Shown here in pieces: positions 51,501 through 60,898 of a stretch of DNA of 64,000 nt; the first letter of the stretch is position 1, and every line of letters begins with the position of its first letter. The DNA is taken from positions 290,001 through 354,000 of the forward strand of contig JAODUP010000117.1 in the NCBI GenBank assembly GCA_025642065.1. The letters are read 5' to 3'. The stretch comes from Paralvinella palmiformis. Taxonomy: Eukaryota; Annelida; Polychaeta; Terebellida; Alvinellidae. A program made the translations under genes and the position numbers. The notes under the pieces are model-generated. The model ran no database searches. It was not told the origin of the DNA and saw nothing but the letters and a program-made list of their open reading frames with translations.

Positions 51501-52978
51501 TCACCAGTCCTGGACTGATGTATTATAATTATATGTCAAATAAAGTTTCACATACATAAACAGGGTTGATGGGTTTAACCCGGCTTGGGCTAAACCCATT
51601 TCTAACCCACATTTTAGGCTAAACTGGGTTAAACTCATTTTTAGGCACAATTCACCACTAATTGATTAAATAAAATACATTAAATATAAATTAAACAGTT
51701 ATTATCAATATTAATCAGAAGCCAATTTAACAAACAAGCTCAACCAATCATAGAATAGATAAATTAGTTCAGGCCACCAACAAATCATAACATCTTACAT
51801 AAATACTACAGTGTGATATTGATATTGTCTAATTGTATAAATTTGTGAGTCAATCTACTGTATTCTGATAATACCCAGTTTAACCTGGGTTAAACTAGTA
51901 AAAACTAGTTTTAACCCGGGTTTTAACCCGCAAGACTGGGCAACCAAGTTTAAAGCCTAACCCTGTACATAAAGTTTATTTTATAATGTGTGATGTTAAA
52001 TGGTTTTGTAGCATTATATGAACTTAAAGGTCTACTTAAAAAAGAAACTATAAGTCATTGGTAGCTGATCCCATAAGAGCATCTGGTTTCAATTGCTGAA
52101 GCTTGGAAAACCCTAAGTTTGGGCCCATTTTTGTTTTGATATGAAATAGCCAGGAAAAAACCCTTGCCAAGGGATAACATAAACATAATTTCATTTGATA
52201 AAGACACAGTACACTTCCTATCACACATTTTCCCACAGCATGCACAACCTATTAACTGTTCAAAAACATTTTAACAAAAGGGTAATTCCAGCAAACTGAT
52301 AAAAATAGATACTATTGCAGGTGCCAGTGTCTTGGCTCAAGTCATATGGTGATTGTGCATTTAGTGTTGCAGCCTCCACTTTGTGAAATAAGTTGCCAGC
52401 AGATATTAGAAATGTATCATCTCTTGAAAATGTTTAACCTTAATCCGTTGTAAAAACACACCTGTTCAAGGATAAATAATTAGTATCTTTTAAATCATTT
52501 ACAGGATTTTTTACATACATATTATTTGGGGTATTATTATATTACATATTTACATTATTTGTACAGCACCTTTGAATGGCTCCTGCTAGTAAGGGCGCTT
52601 TATTAAATATGCATTATTATTATTGTTGTTATGAAACAGAGTGGCTATATCTGGGCCATAATAAGTCACTGTGGCTGCTTCATTATTCTAACCTAATAAT
52701 TGTACTTGCCCGCAAGAAGACTGAAACTGAAATTATACTAGTCCTGGCAATTTTGTACTCACCTTGGCCTTGGGTAAATGATCACTACCTCAACAGTACT
52801 GGAACTGTTAAATGTGTCATATGGAATTTATGGAAAGTTTTATTGAGTAAAAAATAAAAGATGATTTATGGCCTTGCTTCAAAACATACTAATTGATAAC
52901 CGGCTTGCAAAATCCAAGTTGTTTACCATTACTACGGCATTAGCCTGATTAGGCATTGTGTGACAGCGTATCTGTATG

Positions 52979-53016
<38 letters not shown>

Positions 53017-53291
53017 GTAATAAACGTATTTATTATTTATATTAACACTAAACATCTACTAATGAATAATTTATAGTTGTTTTTAAATGTTGACATTTGA
53101 TTTGATTTTTTCAATTCTTGATTCAAATCAGAAATCATTCAATGTTGTTAATCATAATGCATGGATCTTATAAAACCATGAAGAAACTAGAGACAAATTG
53201 CCATTCACTTTACCGTATACTGTCTTTTCTTCAGATAATGATTAACTAAATACGATATCTGTTCACCCTTGATACGCCTTGTCTTAATCAT
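37636..53291 (-). CDS. TAF5L: TAF5-like RNA polymerase II p300/CBP-associated factor subunit (TAF5L), 15 exons, 598 aa
   Basis: Exons, 5' to 3' on the minus strand: 53291-53214, 48846-48686, 47634-47516, 46485-46356, 46006-45943, 45693-45639, 45503-45406, 44561-44446, 42343-42167, 41605-41487, 41217-41024, 39933-39765, 38839-38717, 38482-38398, 37744-37636. All phases close and the length is near that of human TAF5L (589 aa). Exon 1 encodes a LisH-like start (GEQISYLVNHYLKKRQY). Exons 3-5 encode the TAF5 NTD2 helical domain (LPLLYPLFIHIYLELL). From about residue 270 six WD40 repeats follow, for example HNYPVWSIDTSPVVGYFVTS and HDRTARLW. The linker CIKKVRDGPPCLPSVCLYSL matches TAF5L rather than TAF5. 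It is a core scaffold of SAGA/PCAF-type histone acetyltransferase complexes in the nucleus. Exon 7 has two acceptors 3 bp apart (45503 or 45500). Confidence 0.95.
38025..38180 (-). repeat. SINE family A with tandemly repeated A-box
   Basis: Read on the minus strand, GTGCAGTGGTTAGAGC-like A-box segments occur four times in a row (38107-38165) before the single B-box-like GTTTGAATC and the body with GGGATGTTTCCCTC. It lies in the last intron of TAF5L. Confidence 0.7.
39492..39541. repeat. (TA)n microsatellite
   Basis: A 48-base pure AT dinucleotide array in a TAF5L intron. Confidence 0.95.
40035..40180 (-). repeat. SINE family A, diverged copy
   Basis: Minus-strand body and degraded head in an intron of TAF5L: a GGGAGTGTTCTGATGGCACA head-like part and a body containing ATATGTTTCCATTGGGAGTT. 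Confidence 0.45.
43795..43945 (-). repeat. SINE family A
   Basis: On the minus strand the head reads GATGGTGCAGGAGTTAGAGC (A-box region), then GGTTTGAATCTGGC (B box) and a body with TTTATTTCCCTTAGTAAATG. It lies in TAF5L intron 8. Confidence 0.6.
45061..45240 (-). repeat. SINE family B
   Basis: The minus-strand copy retains the 3' core (GTTTCACGGCCACTTTTGAG on the plus strand), a TTTCATCTTTTACATCACC stretch and a diverged tRNA head near 45200-45235. Confidence 0.6.
46982..47246. mobile_element. 265-bp MITE with 16-bp inverted termini
   Basis: The left end CAGTGTTCCAGCTAGG and the reverse complement of the right end CCTAGTTGGAACACTG agree at 15 of 16 positions. The interior is non-coding with repeated TGCCCTGTAC/GCACCCTGTAC motifs at both sides. 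The CAGTGTTCC terminus suggests the hAT superfamily, but no clear 8-bp target duplication is seen. It lies in a TAF5L intron. Confidence 0.65.
47770..47960 (-). repeat. SINE family B, diverged
   Basis: The minus-strand copy has TGCTGTTTAATGACC, TAGGCTAAATGGGC, an ACCTCCAAATGAAATGAGGC block and a B-box-like GGTTTGAACCCAG on the plus strand, with a degraded head. It lies in TAF5L intron 2. Confidence 0.6.
48610..48661. repeat. 52-bp perfect palindrome in TAF5L intron 2
   Basis: The 25 bases from 48610 are the exact reverse complement of the 25 ending at 48661, with only the 2-base centre CA unpaired. The arm begins TGTTCATGAAACTGTGAGAT. It starts 24 nt after the first base of the intron whose donor is at 48685, so the nascent transcript would form a 25-bp hairpin beside the 5' splice site. 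Confidence 0.95.
49378..50249. mobile_element. 872-bp DNA transposon derivative with long imperfect inverted repeats
   Basis: Both ends begin GGGTGGTCCTTAT (13 of 13) and are flanked by TA. Inverted similarity continues inward: ACTCTCACCCC at 49423 and its partner GGGGTGAGAGT at 50204, and AGAGGTAGCTCA at 49493 with TGAGCTACCTCT at 50126 (12 of 12), giving imperfect inverted repeats of about 125 bp. It carries a minus-strand ORF at 49786-49529 and a small hairpin at 50074-50093. The superfamily is not assigned. It lies in TAF5L intron 1. Confidence 0.8.
49529..49786 (-). CDS. 85-aa ORF, N-terminal fragment of an unclassified transposon protein
   Basis: The frame starts MDTICQCRKYKKLKKKENPY, continues through an acidic stretch (TETGDTDDDFLPF) and ends KHRKRAIKSIITPE before a stop. 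The RKR-x-IITPEL-type motif at the end recalls the start of a conserved domain in an uncharacterised cnidarian/mollusc transposon protein, here cut off. It lies inside the 49378-50249 element and probably marks an internal deletion of an autonomous parent. Confidence 0.4.
   Translation of the reverse strand: MDTICQCRKYKKLKKKENPYNRHQQEEHSMNETVKLCVSADSADNTETGDTDDDFLPFRGNRSEEPSTSMPKHRKRAIKSIITPE
51561..51965. mobile_element. 405-bp hAT-type MITE with 8-bp target duplication
   Basis: The element begins CAGGGTTGATGGG and ends CTAACCCTG, and TACATAAA is present on both sides (51553-51560 and 51966-51973), an exact 8-bp target-site duplication diagnostic of hAT insertion. Subterminal regions are packed with TTTAACCC/GGGTTAAA motifs in both orientations, which can pair extensively. 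It is non-coding and probably fairly recent, since the duplication is intact. Confidence 0.88.
52310..52640 (+). mobile_element. LINE 3'-end relic (reverse transcriptase C-terminus and 3' UTR)
   Basis: Translation from 52340 gives SYGDCAFSVAASTL, a TGA where Trp is expected, then NKLPADIRNVSSLENV, the hallmark C-terminal motif of LINE ORF2. The 3' UTR with TGTACAGCACCTTTGAATGG, the GCGCTTTATTAAATATGCA box and an (ATT)n tail follows. It is a 5'-truncated, inactive insertion in TAF5L intron 1. Confidence 0.75.
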
Positions 53292-54439
53292 GATGCAAAG
53301 AGAACAGCAACTTTAATAAATAACATGATTTACAAGAGCAACCACAAACGGGAAGTTACATTTTTACCGCTGCGAGAGCTCCTTTTATCAAATCTGAAAA
53401 TTCCTCATACTATAGGAAAATCATTATCAGGTGATTACATCAGTGAGCTTATATATAAACAGTGTTTGATTACATAAGGTTTGCTAAATAAATTTATTAT
53501 GTTTGCCAACATGACATACAGAATGATGCGGGATAATCAATGAAGAAGAAAAACTACGTTTTCACATAGGTGCATGTCAGCTCTCAAGTATTGCTTAACC
53601 AGCTCTCGATTACCCATAACTAAATACGATTAGCTTGAAGTTGAACGAATATGCGAGTGTTGCCTTCTAACCTTGTCTACTTAACGATTTAATTATTCGC
53701 GAATTGACAGAATTAGATTATCTACAGATAAAATAGTAATTAATTTTTGTAACATCCATGTAAAGTAAAACAATCTGATATGTTGAGAACGCTCCAGGAT
53801 CGAGGATTTTTTCACCAGAGTAGTGTTCCATTTTAATAAATGATGTGAACTTTTAGTTATTTTTTAATATTGTAGATCTATTTATCCAAATTTATTCCTA
53901 TGCTAGTAAATTCTTTTTCAACAATGAGTTAATATAGTGAAATCTGTTCAAAATCCCCAAAAAACACTATATATAGATCTAATAATTAATAGACCTATTC
54001 CATGATGTCTGATGTATATTTGGTGAATCATAAAATATCCATATTCAATTCATAAACACAGTTAATGAACGCACCGTAGCAAACTGTCTGGACACATCTT
54101 TACTTTAACTGGATGCTGATGAAAAAAAATCATAATTAATTAAATATTCATAAAGATATTAGATATCCTAATTGTGTAACTCAAGAAACCTGCACAAATT
54201 ACGCTGATCAGAGAATGGTCTTTTAAATAGCAACAACGATATAATATATAATGCCCTCTGATTCATCCGTTAAGTAATTCCTTTTTTGACTGGATGGTCA
54301 AATGTGGTGAGACATTAAAACGCGTACATGTCAGCAAGAAAAATTGCTGCTCTGATTTGTGAGTCTATATATACCCCATGCATGCACTGCATCATGCCAC
54401 ACCATACACAAACAAACTAGTCTGATGAGCAACTCATAC

Positions 54440-54478
<39 letters not shown>

Positions 54479-54500
54479 TAATATAGATCTGCATATGTAT
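53292..54500. other. TAF5L: 5' flank of TAF5L
   Basis: AT-rich sequence upstream of the TAF5L start codon, which must include its promoter or 5' UTR. I see no TATA box or repeat apart from a (TA)n array at 54443-54477. Confidence 0.35.
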
Positions 54501-54569
54501 CAGATATGTTAAGTCTGCCGGTTTCGCCGGGAACCTCCCGGTGTTGAGCTACATCATATCTCCCGGTGT

Positions 54570-54660
54570 CCCAGTCGGAGCCTTGCTTGTTTGCTTTGTT
54601 TTTCGGGGAGAATCCTCAGGCCGTCGCTCACTCAGCACAGCCTCTATGTTGGAGGTGGTA
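54570..54660 (-). repeat. inverted fragment of the 1.5-kb duplicated unit
   Basis: The segment with CGGGGAGAATCCTCAGG, GTCGCTCACTCAGCACAGCC and TCTATGTTGGAGGTGG is a reverse-complement version of 57100-57165 in unit 2, so the repeat family occurs here in both orientations. Confidence 0.7.
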
Positions 54661-55140
54661 TGTATTGTTGTCCTTTATGTGGTCTTGTAAAACAACCTTC
54701 AATTAATTCAGACAATGTTGTTTGATGGATTTATACTCCTGGGGCTGTTTGTTAGTCTGGCAATTATCTTGTATTAAGCTGCGAGCAGGGTTTTTCACAT
54801 ATTGTTATTAGGTTACAATTATATAGTTAATATGGTTGAATCTGTAAGTATTATAATTCCCACGTGTCATTCGCATTATCGGAGATCTGTATGAAATCAG
54901 CTGTTCTGGATTATAGGTCAAATAGATCACGCAGATGGGCACTTTAATTGAGACACCACCACATCTAACTGCATATACTAAGCGACGCTCAATTAGGCAT
55001 GAATAAAGGTTAACTAAGTGATGAACGTAAAATTATCAGTGTTAGCTATTATAGGTTTGAGTAAATCATAGTATTTATTCAGGATTGAGGGATTTTTCAT
55101 TCATTCTAGTCCAGCAATAACCCATTGTGCAGTACTGCTA

Positions 55141-55672
55141 CTTTGTTTTTTGCTTAGTCATTTTGCTGCTGCCATATATGTATTGTCATCTGTTCAACTC
55201 AAACTGTTATGTTGGTTGATATGCCAATTAAAAGCTTATAAAAAATAAATCAATAAACCACATGTACATATTTACTGCGATCGAGCTGTGGTGTCAAATG
55301 GTACTTTTCGTTTTGTATGTACGTGCTTCCGCTTTCTGAACGTAGCCTATATACAACCGCTTCCTGTGCTTTCCAGGGATTAATTTCAGGTCACAGACGT
55401 GGTTGACCATGAGATGCTATTCCACTGAATTATTTAAATAAAATTAAACGTTTTGGGATCGTAAAACTTAGCATGACCACTCAGGGTATTTGCCCTCTTT
55501 CGTATGCTTAGTGTGGAAGGAGTTTTCACCACTCAACATTTAGAGGCTGTGTTGATTAAGCGACAGCCTGGGGATTCTCCCCGAACAACAAAACCGTGGA
55601 TATGACACATTTAATTGTCACGTACGAAAACAGATTAGCTGCGTCCACAGACTGATGAGTAACCGAATTATC

Positions 55673-55707
<35 letters not shown>

Positions 55708-56657
55708 GTATATGTAATGAGGCGAAGTCAAAGATGAAACAAGCTTCAGATATGTCCACTCCGAGATTCGAACCCAGGTGGTGGAGATCGTGGTCCAACA
55801 CGCTGAAAAAAAAGGTGAACGTATAATGTACTGGATATTAGTGTACGCAGAAGTTAGTGTACATATAAAATATATATAGATGTAAGTGCATAAAAAAGGT
55901 GAAAATGTCTAACTAAAGCCCCTACCAATCTGAGAATGCTCATGTTAATTAATTGTTATCTTCATATCTTCGGTTGCTGGTCAAAAATCAAAATAATTCC
56001 AAAGATCAAAATTCCAAAAATCAATAATTCCAAAGATCAAGAAACTTCCAAAAGTATCTTTGCAAGCTCTGCAAAGTATATCAATGACGTATGCGGTATT
56101 ATTACGTGATGTGTTCATAATACATCAATATAATATATATATATATATATATACTATATATCTAACGCTTATATTTAGTGTGATTTTGGATTTACTGATA
56201 TGTACACTATAACGTCTGGTAGATCTACACTATAACACCCACATATGCTAAAATCAGGTAGATCTATATAAACATCTATGTACACTAACATCCGTACGCT
56301 ATAACGTCCGTACATTAATATTCAGTAGATTAACACCCCCCAAACCCTTGGCTGACAGTTACAGTTATAACCGGGTCTTACAAATAGCAAGTGACGTCAG
56401 ACTCAATCCAGGAACTTCCAGTCTAGCTGTTTCTGGTTTCAAAATGGCAGCAACAGCAGAAGAGTTCACCGAATCCAGGACATATAATCCCATCAAGACA
56501 AAATCCCGTCAGAACATATTTTGGCCACTGTTTTCGATGGAAATATAATTAAATTGTATATTAAAATGTTTCATATTTTGTTCTTCATATCAGGGTCTTG
56601 AGGGGGTTTTTATTCCAAAATTTGTCCAAACAAATAACCCAATTTTATCACCATGCA
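55141..56657. repeat. tandem duplication, unit 1
   Basis: This is the first of two adjacent copies of a composite unit. Both start CTTTGTTTTTTGCTTAG and contain, in order, a GCGATCGAGCTG segment, a GCGACAGCCTGGGGATTCTC segment, a (TA)n array, a minus-strand SINE B head, an AT-rich block with four copies of an ATTCCAAA(G/A)ATCAA motif, repeated TGTACACTA/TATAACGTC motifs and a 66-codon ORF. Outside two blocks (about 55380-55560 and 56590-56657) the units are nearly identical; in those blocks unit 1 has many small deletions. Confidence 0.85.
56348..56548 (+). other. 66-codon ORF in unit 1 with degenerate NPGP-like motif
   Basis: The frame contains QIASDVRLNPGTSS. A (G)D(V/I)-x-x-NPGP motif occurs just before the endonuclease domain of many LINE proteins, where it can act as a 2A-type ribosome-skipping peptide; here the final Pro is Thr, so that activity would be lost. 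The rest (GFKMAATAEEFTESRTYNP) is not recognised. It is repeated at 57923-58126. Confidence 0.3.
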
Positions 56658-57244
56658 CTTTGTTTTTTGCTTAGTCATTTTGCTGCTGCCATATATGTAT
56701 TGTCATCTGTTCAACTCAAACTGTTATGTTGGTTGATATGCCAATTAAAAGCTTATAAAAAATCAATCAATAAACCACATGTACATATTTACTGCGATCG
56801 AGCTGTGGTGTCAAATGGTACTTTTCGTTTTGTATGTACGTGCTTCCGCTTTCTGAACGTAGCCTATATACAACCGCTTCCCTGTGCGCTTTCCAGGGAT
56901 TAATTTCTCGGCTCACTACATCGTGGGTGGTTGACCACGTTAAATGGCGCTGCCGTCTCCACTGAATTATTTAAAATAAAGGAGAACGTTAAAAAAAACC
57001 TGAGGACGTAAAAAACACTCTGGCAATGACCACCCTCAGGGTATTTCGGCTCCATCTTTCCGTACTACTCCCCTGTGAGTGGTGGGGGAGGAGTTTTCTC
57101 AACCACTCCAACATAGAGGCTGTGTTGATTAAGCGACAGCCTGGGGATTCTCCCCGAACAACAAAACCGTGGATATGACACATTTAATTGTCACGTACGA
57201 AAAGCAGATTAGCTGCGTGCCACAGACTGATGAGTAACCGAAAC

Positions 57245-57280
<36 letters not shown>

Positions 57281-58268
57281 GTATATGTAATGAGGCGAAG
57301 TCAAAGATGAAACAAGCTTCAGATATGTCCACTCCGAGATTCGAACCCAGGTGGTGGAGATCTGTGGTCCAACACGCTGGAAAAAAAAGGTGAACGTATA
57401 ATGTACTGGATATTAGTGTACGCAGAAGTTAGTGTACATATAAAATATATATAGATGTAAGTGCATAAAAAAGGTGAAAATGTCTAACTAAAGCCCCTAC
57501 CAATCTGAGAATGCTCATGTTAATTAATTGTTATCTTCATATCTTCGGTTGCTGGTCAAAAATCAAAATAATTCCAAAGATCAAAATTCCAAAAATCAAT
57601 AATTCCAAAGATCAAGAAACTTCCAAAAGTATCTTTGCAAGCTCTGCAAAGTATATCAATGACGTATGCGGTATTATTACGTGATGTGTTCATAATACAT
57701 CAATATAATATATATATATATATATATACTATATATCTAACGCTTATATTTAGTGTGATTTTGGATTTACTGATATGTATACTATAATGTCTGGTAGATC
57801 TACACTATAACACCCACATATGCTAAAATCAGGTAGATCTATATAAACATCTATGTACACTAACATCCGTACGCTATAACGTCCGTACATTAATATTCAG
57901 TAGATTAACACCCCCCAAATCCTTGGCTGACAGTTACAGTTATAACCGGGTCTTACAAATAGCAAGTGACGTCAGACTCAATCCAGGAACTTCCAGTCTA
58001 GCTGTTTCTGGTTTCAAAATGGCAGCAACAGCAGAAGAGTTCACCGAATCCAGGACATATAATCCCCAAATCAAGACAAAATCCCGTCAGAACATATTTT
58101 GGCCACTGTTTTCGATGGAAATATAATTAAATTGTATATTAAAATGTTTCATATTTTGTTCTTCATATGACAGGGTTTTGTCTTGAGGGGATTTTATGTA
58201 CTGAGCAGATATTGTCCAAGCTAGGGGATTATATATCCGTTTATCAATGATATCACCATGCAACACTT
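56658..58268. repeat. tandem duplication, unit 2
   Basis: This is the second copy of the composite unit, about 60-90 bp longer than unit 1 because it keeps GC-rich stretches missing there (for example around 57040-57110). It ends with ATCACCATGCA-ACTTTGG at about 58268, matching the junction sequence at 56650. Confidence 0.85.
57923..58126 (+). other. 67-codon ORF in unit 2, copy of the unit 1 ORF
   Basis: It is the same as the unit 1 frame except for one inserted codon (NPQIK instead of NPIK), consistent with a recent duplication. The frame being kept may reflect recency rather than selection. Confidence 0.3.
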
Positions 58269-58540
58269 TGGAATTATTTTTTAATATGTGATTGATCGCG
58301 TTCATGCATATTTTGACATCATTTTTATTTATAATTTGTCTAAAAATATTTATTTTAGACCTGAAAATTGTAAATGAAATGAGAACTAGAGTCTATAGTC
58401 TAGTTATTTAATTAAAGTTTAAATTCAAATAGTATATTCAACATCATACATTTATAACTTACATGTTTCTTGAAATAATACCATCATTGTTGAAAATAAT
58501 AATATGTCAGAAGCAAATATTACACACACACATATATTAT

Positions 58541-58566
58541 TGTGTGTGTGTGTGTGTGTGTGTGTG
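58541..58566. repeat. (TG)n microsatellite
   Basis: A short TG array preceded by a CACACACATATATTATTG stretch, so the locus can fold back. Confidence 0.9.
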
Positions 58567-58829
58567 AAGGTTACCCTCATAAAAAATAAAATAAATAATA
58601 CATCAAAACAAGATCGGAAGTTTAAAAGGCTTTGCCTCATTTCCGTATATCTGATATGAACAACACGAAAAGCTGATTTATGCACGTACAAATACCAGTT
58701 CAACATTTTACAAATACTCCAGCTGACAATAAGTGATATCCTTTTTTTATTTGCTTGTCGCGAAGATATTTCAAACGAGCCGCTTCCCCAGAACTAGGAC
58801 TTCATAGAGTGACACTATAACAAGCTTTG

Positions 58830-58908
58830 TGATTGGTCAACTGGCCTCAGATGATGATACGTCGACCAATCAAAGATGTGATTGTAAATGGCCATGTGGT
58901 CTGGTGAT
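58830..58908 (+). promoter_or_regulatory. FDFT1: putative squalene synthase promoter: inverted CCAAT pair and SRE-like site
   Basis: TGATTGGTC at 58830-58838 and GACCAATCA at 58864-58872 are perfect inverted copies of a CCAAT box (NF-Y type), centred 34 bp apart. On the minus strand 58908-58899 reads ATCACCAGAC, matching 8 of 10 positions of the sterol regulatory element ATCACCCCAC. Vertebrate squalene synthase promoters combine SRE and NF-Y sites, so the arrangement fits SREBP control. A 5' UTR exon probably follows, perhaps ending at the GTTAGT donor after 59040. Function is inference. Confidence 0.45.
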
Positions 58909-59040
58909 GCTGCTTGTGTTACTGTTATCGCGAAACTGTTTGTTTCTGTCTCTTGATACCTGAGCTGTCAGTAGAAATACACAGTGATGAGTATATAGTG
59001 AGAGGAATATTATAATCTGGTCATAGCACGGTTAGTATAA

Positions 59041-60891
59041 ACATAAGATATTTTATTGACTGTATCAGTGTATGTTTGGTAACCTGTATGATGATGATCT
59101 AGACTTAGACTAAGATTCTAGGCCCGGGCCTTCATGATGTTAATGTTTTCGATGCATATTTTTATTTATATAAACAAGCTTAATTATAATGAAATTAAAC
59201 ATTATCTTTTTAGTATTACTCTTAATTTTGTCACTGTCTTTTATCAAATGCCCAATTTTATCGTTTGTGTCGGTTAAATCTCGAATCAGGTAATTTTGTA
59301 GATCTACTTTGTGTGTTTACGTTAGGATAGCTATCAGCTGATTTTGACAGTTCGTTGCGGCTTGCCGTGTATTTTTTGTCTTTCGTATTATCCTGTATAT
59401 TTGGGCTTGCGACTACATAACAAGTAACTTTGCAGGGCGTATATAAATTATATTTAACTCTGAACTTGTCTAAAATTAATCAATTATTATATTATAATAA
59501 TAACATACTGTCACAATGTGTGAATTTATTATATCCGAGTAATATAAATGCACCTATATAATGTTTTTGGACGTCTCAGATGTTTATTAATCATCATAAA
59601 TTGGATGTGATGTTACACAATCAGTACTAGGTCTAGTATAGTTATTTTTCATTCATTTACAAATTGTTTCAACCAATCTAATATACTTAATTATATAGTG
59701 ATACCACCTTTTATACAATATTGTGCAAATGGCTCATTAAAAAATGTGTCTGTTCACAAAATGGAAAAGAAAAACATATGAAGATGATCCCTTAACTTAA
59801 GGAACAATAACAATAAAAAGTATATCTGAATAATCACAGTAAATAATATATTTCCTCATGTAGTCTATTCCTGACATACCAAACAATATTTTTATTGATT
59901 TTTGGACATGCAAAGTTTAAATTCTTTTGACAGTATATATATGTTCTTAACTGCCAGTTATATAGTCACTCATTTTTTATAATCATCTCTTATATCTAAC
60001 CACAGACCTTTTGTCTAAGATTAAAAAAAGTAAACTAATCTCATAATATTTAAAAAAAAGTTATGTAGATGTGGATTATCCACTCCTCCTTAGCTTGAAG
60101 TCCACATTTTCTCTCCTGGTAATAGATTTATTTTTTGTACTCCATTTCAAGGGACATTTGACCTTCATTTCAAATTTTCAGGACTAATACAAACATGCTT
60201 ACACTAATAATAAATGATGTCAAAATATGAACATGATCAACCACATATTAAATTATCGAGTTCAAAGAGCTGATTAATTGACTATTATTAGTCTGTGGGC
60301 ACTGCCATTTTGAAGCCAGGCACAGACTGGATGCTCTTGAAACCTGATGTCACTTACGTAATTTTGGGACAGAAGAGTGTTTACGAATATCACATGATAG
60401 TTGCTCCAAACATCCTTGTATATGTTACTGAAATGGCTAAAGAAAACTAGGATGGCTAGGCCAGAGCATCTCTAACCTAACTTGATCAGGATCTAGATGT
60501 AGCTGTACAATCTAGTTGTCGAGGAAGCCAGCCAAACCTGTAATGGCTACCCTCCAGTAATTAGGATTATTTCCCTATGTCTGTAATATCGGGTAGAGTT
60601 CATGATTTTTATATTGGGATTTGGGGTTATTTTTATAAGCATTACACATATAATTCATATCATCTGAGGGTGAACTGTCCCTTTAAACTGCTCATTTGTA
60701 AAAAGACTGGTCTACAGTAAGATGTTTAGAAATTGTTGAATTTGAATTCAGCACTTCCTAGTAAACACAGCAGTTTACCAAAGAGCCCGATTGGTATCTG
60801 GTTACTGAACCAGAGAAAAACATTATGCACTGAAGTTGTCAGAATATTTATGATTTATGAACTGTTACCCTACATATTTGTTTATTTACAG
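59041..60891 (+). other. FDFT1: presumed first intron of FDFT1
   Basis: AT-rich sequence without recognisable genes or repeats, ending in a clear TTTATTTACAG acceptor just before the start-codon exon. Confidence 0.4.
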
Positions 60892-60898
60892 AGTGGCA

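Noticed and set aside
37636..53291. Assignment to TAF5 (TFIID) rather than TAF5L
   Set aside because: The VRDGPPCLPSVCLYSL linker, the overall length near 590 residues and the short N-terminus fit TAF5L.
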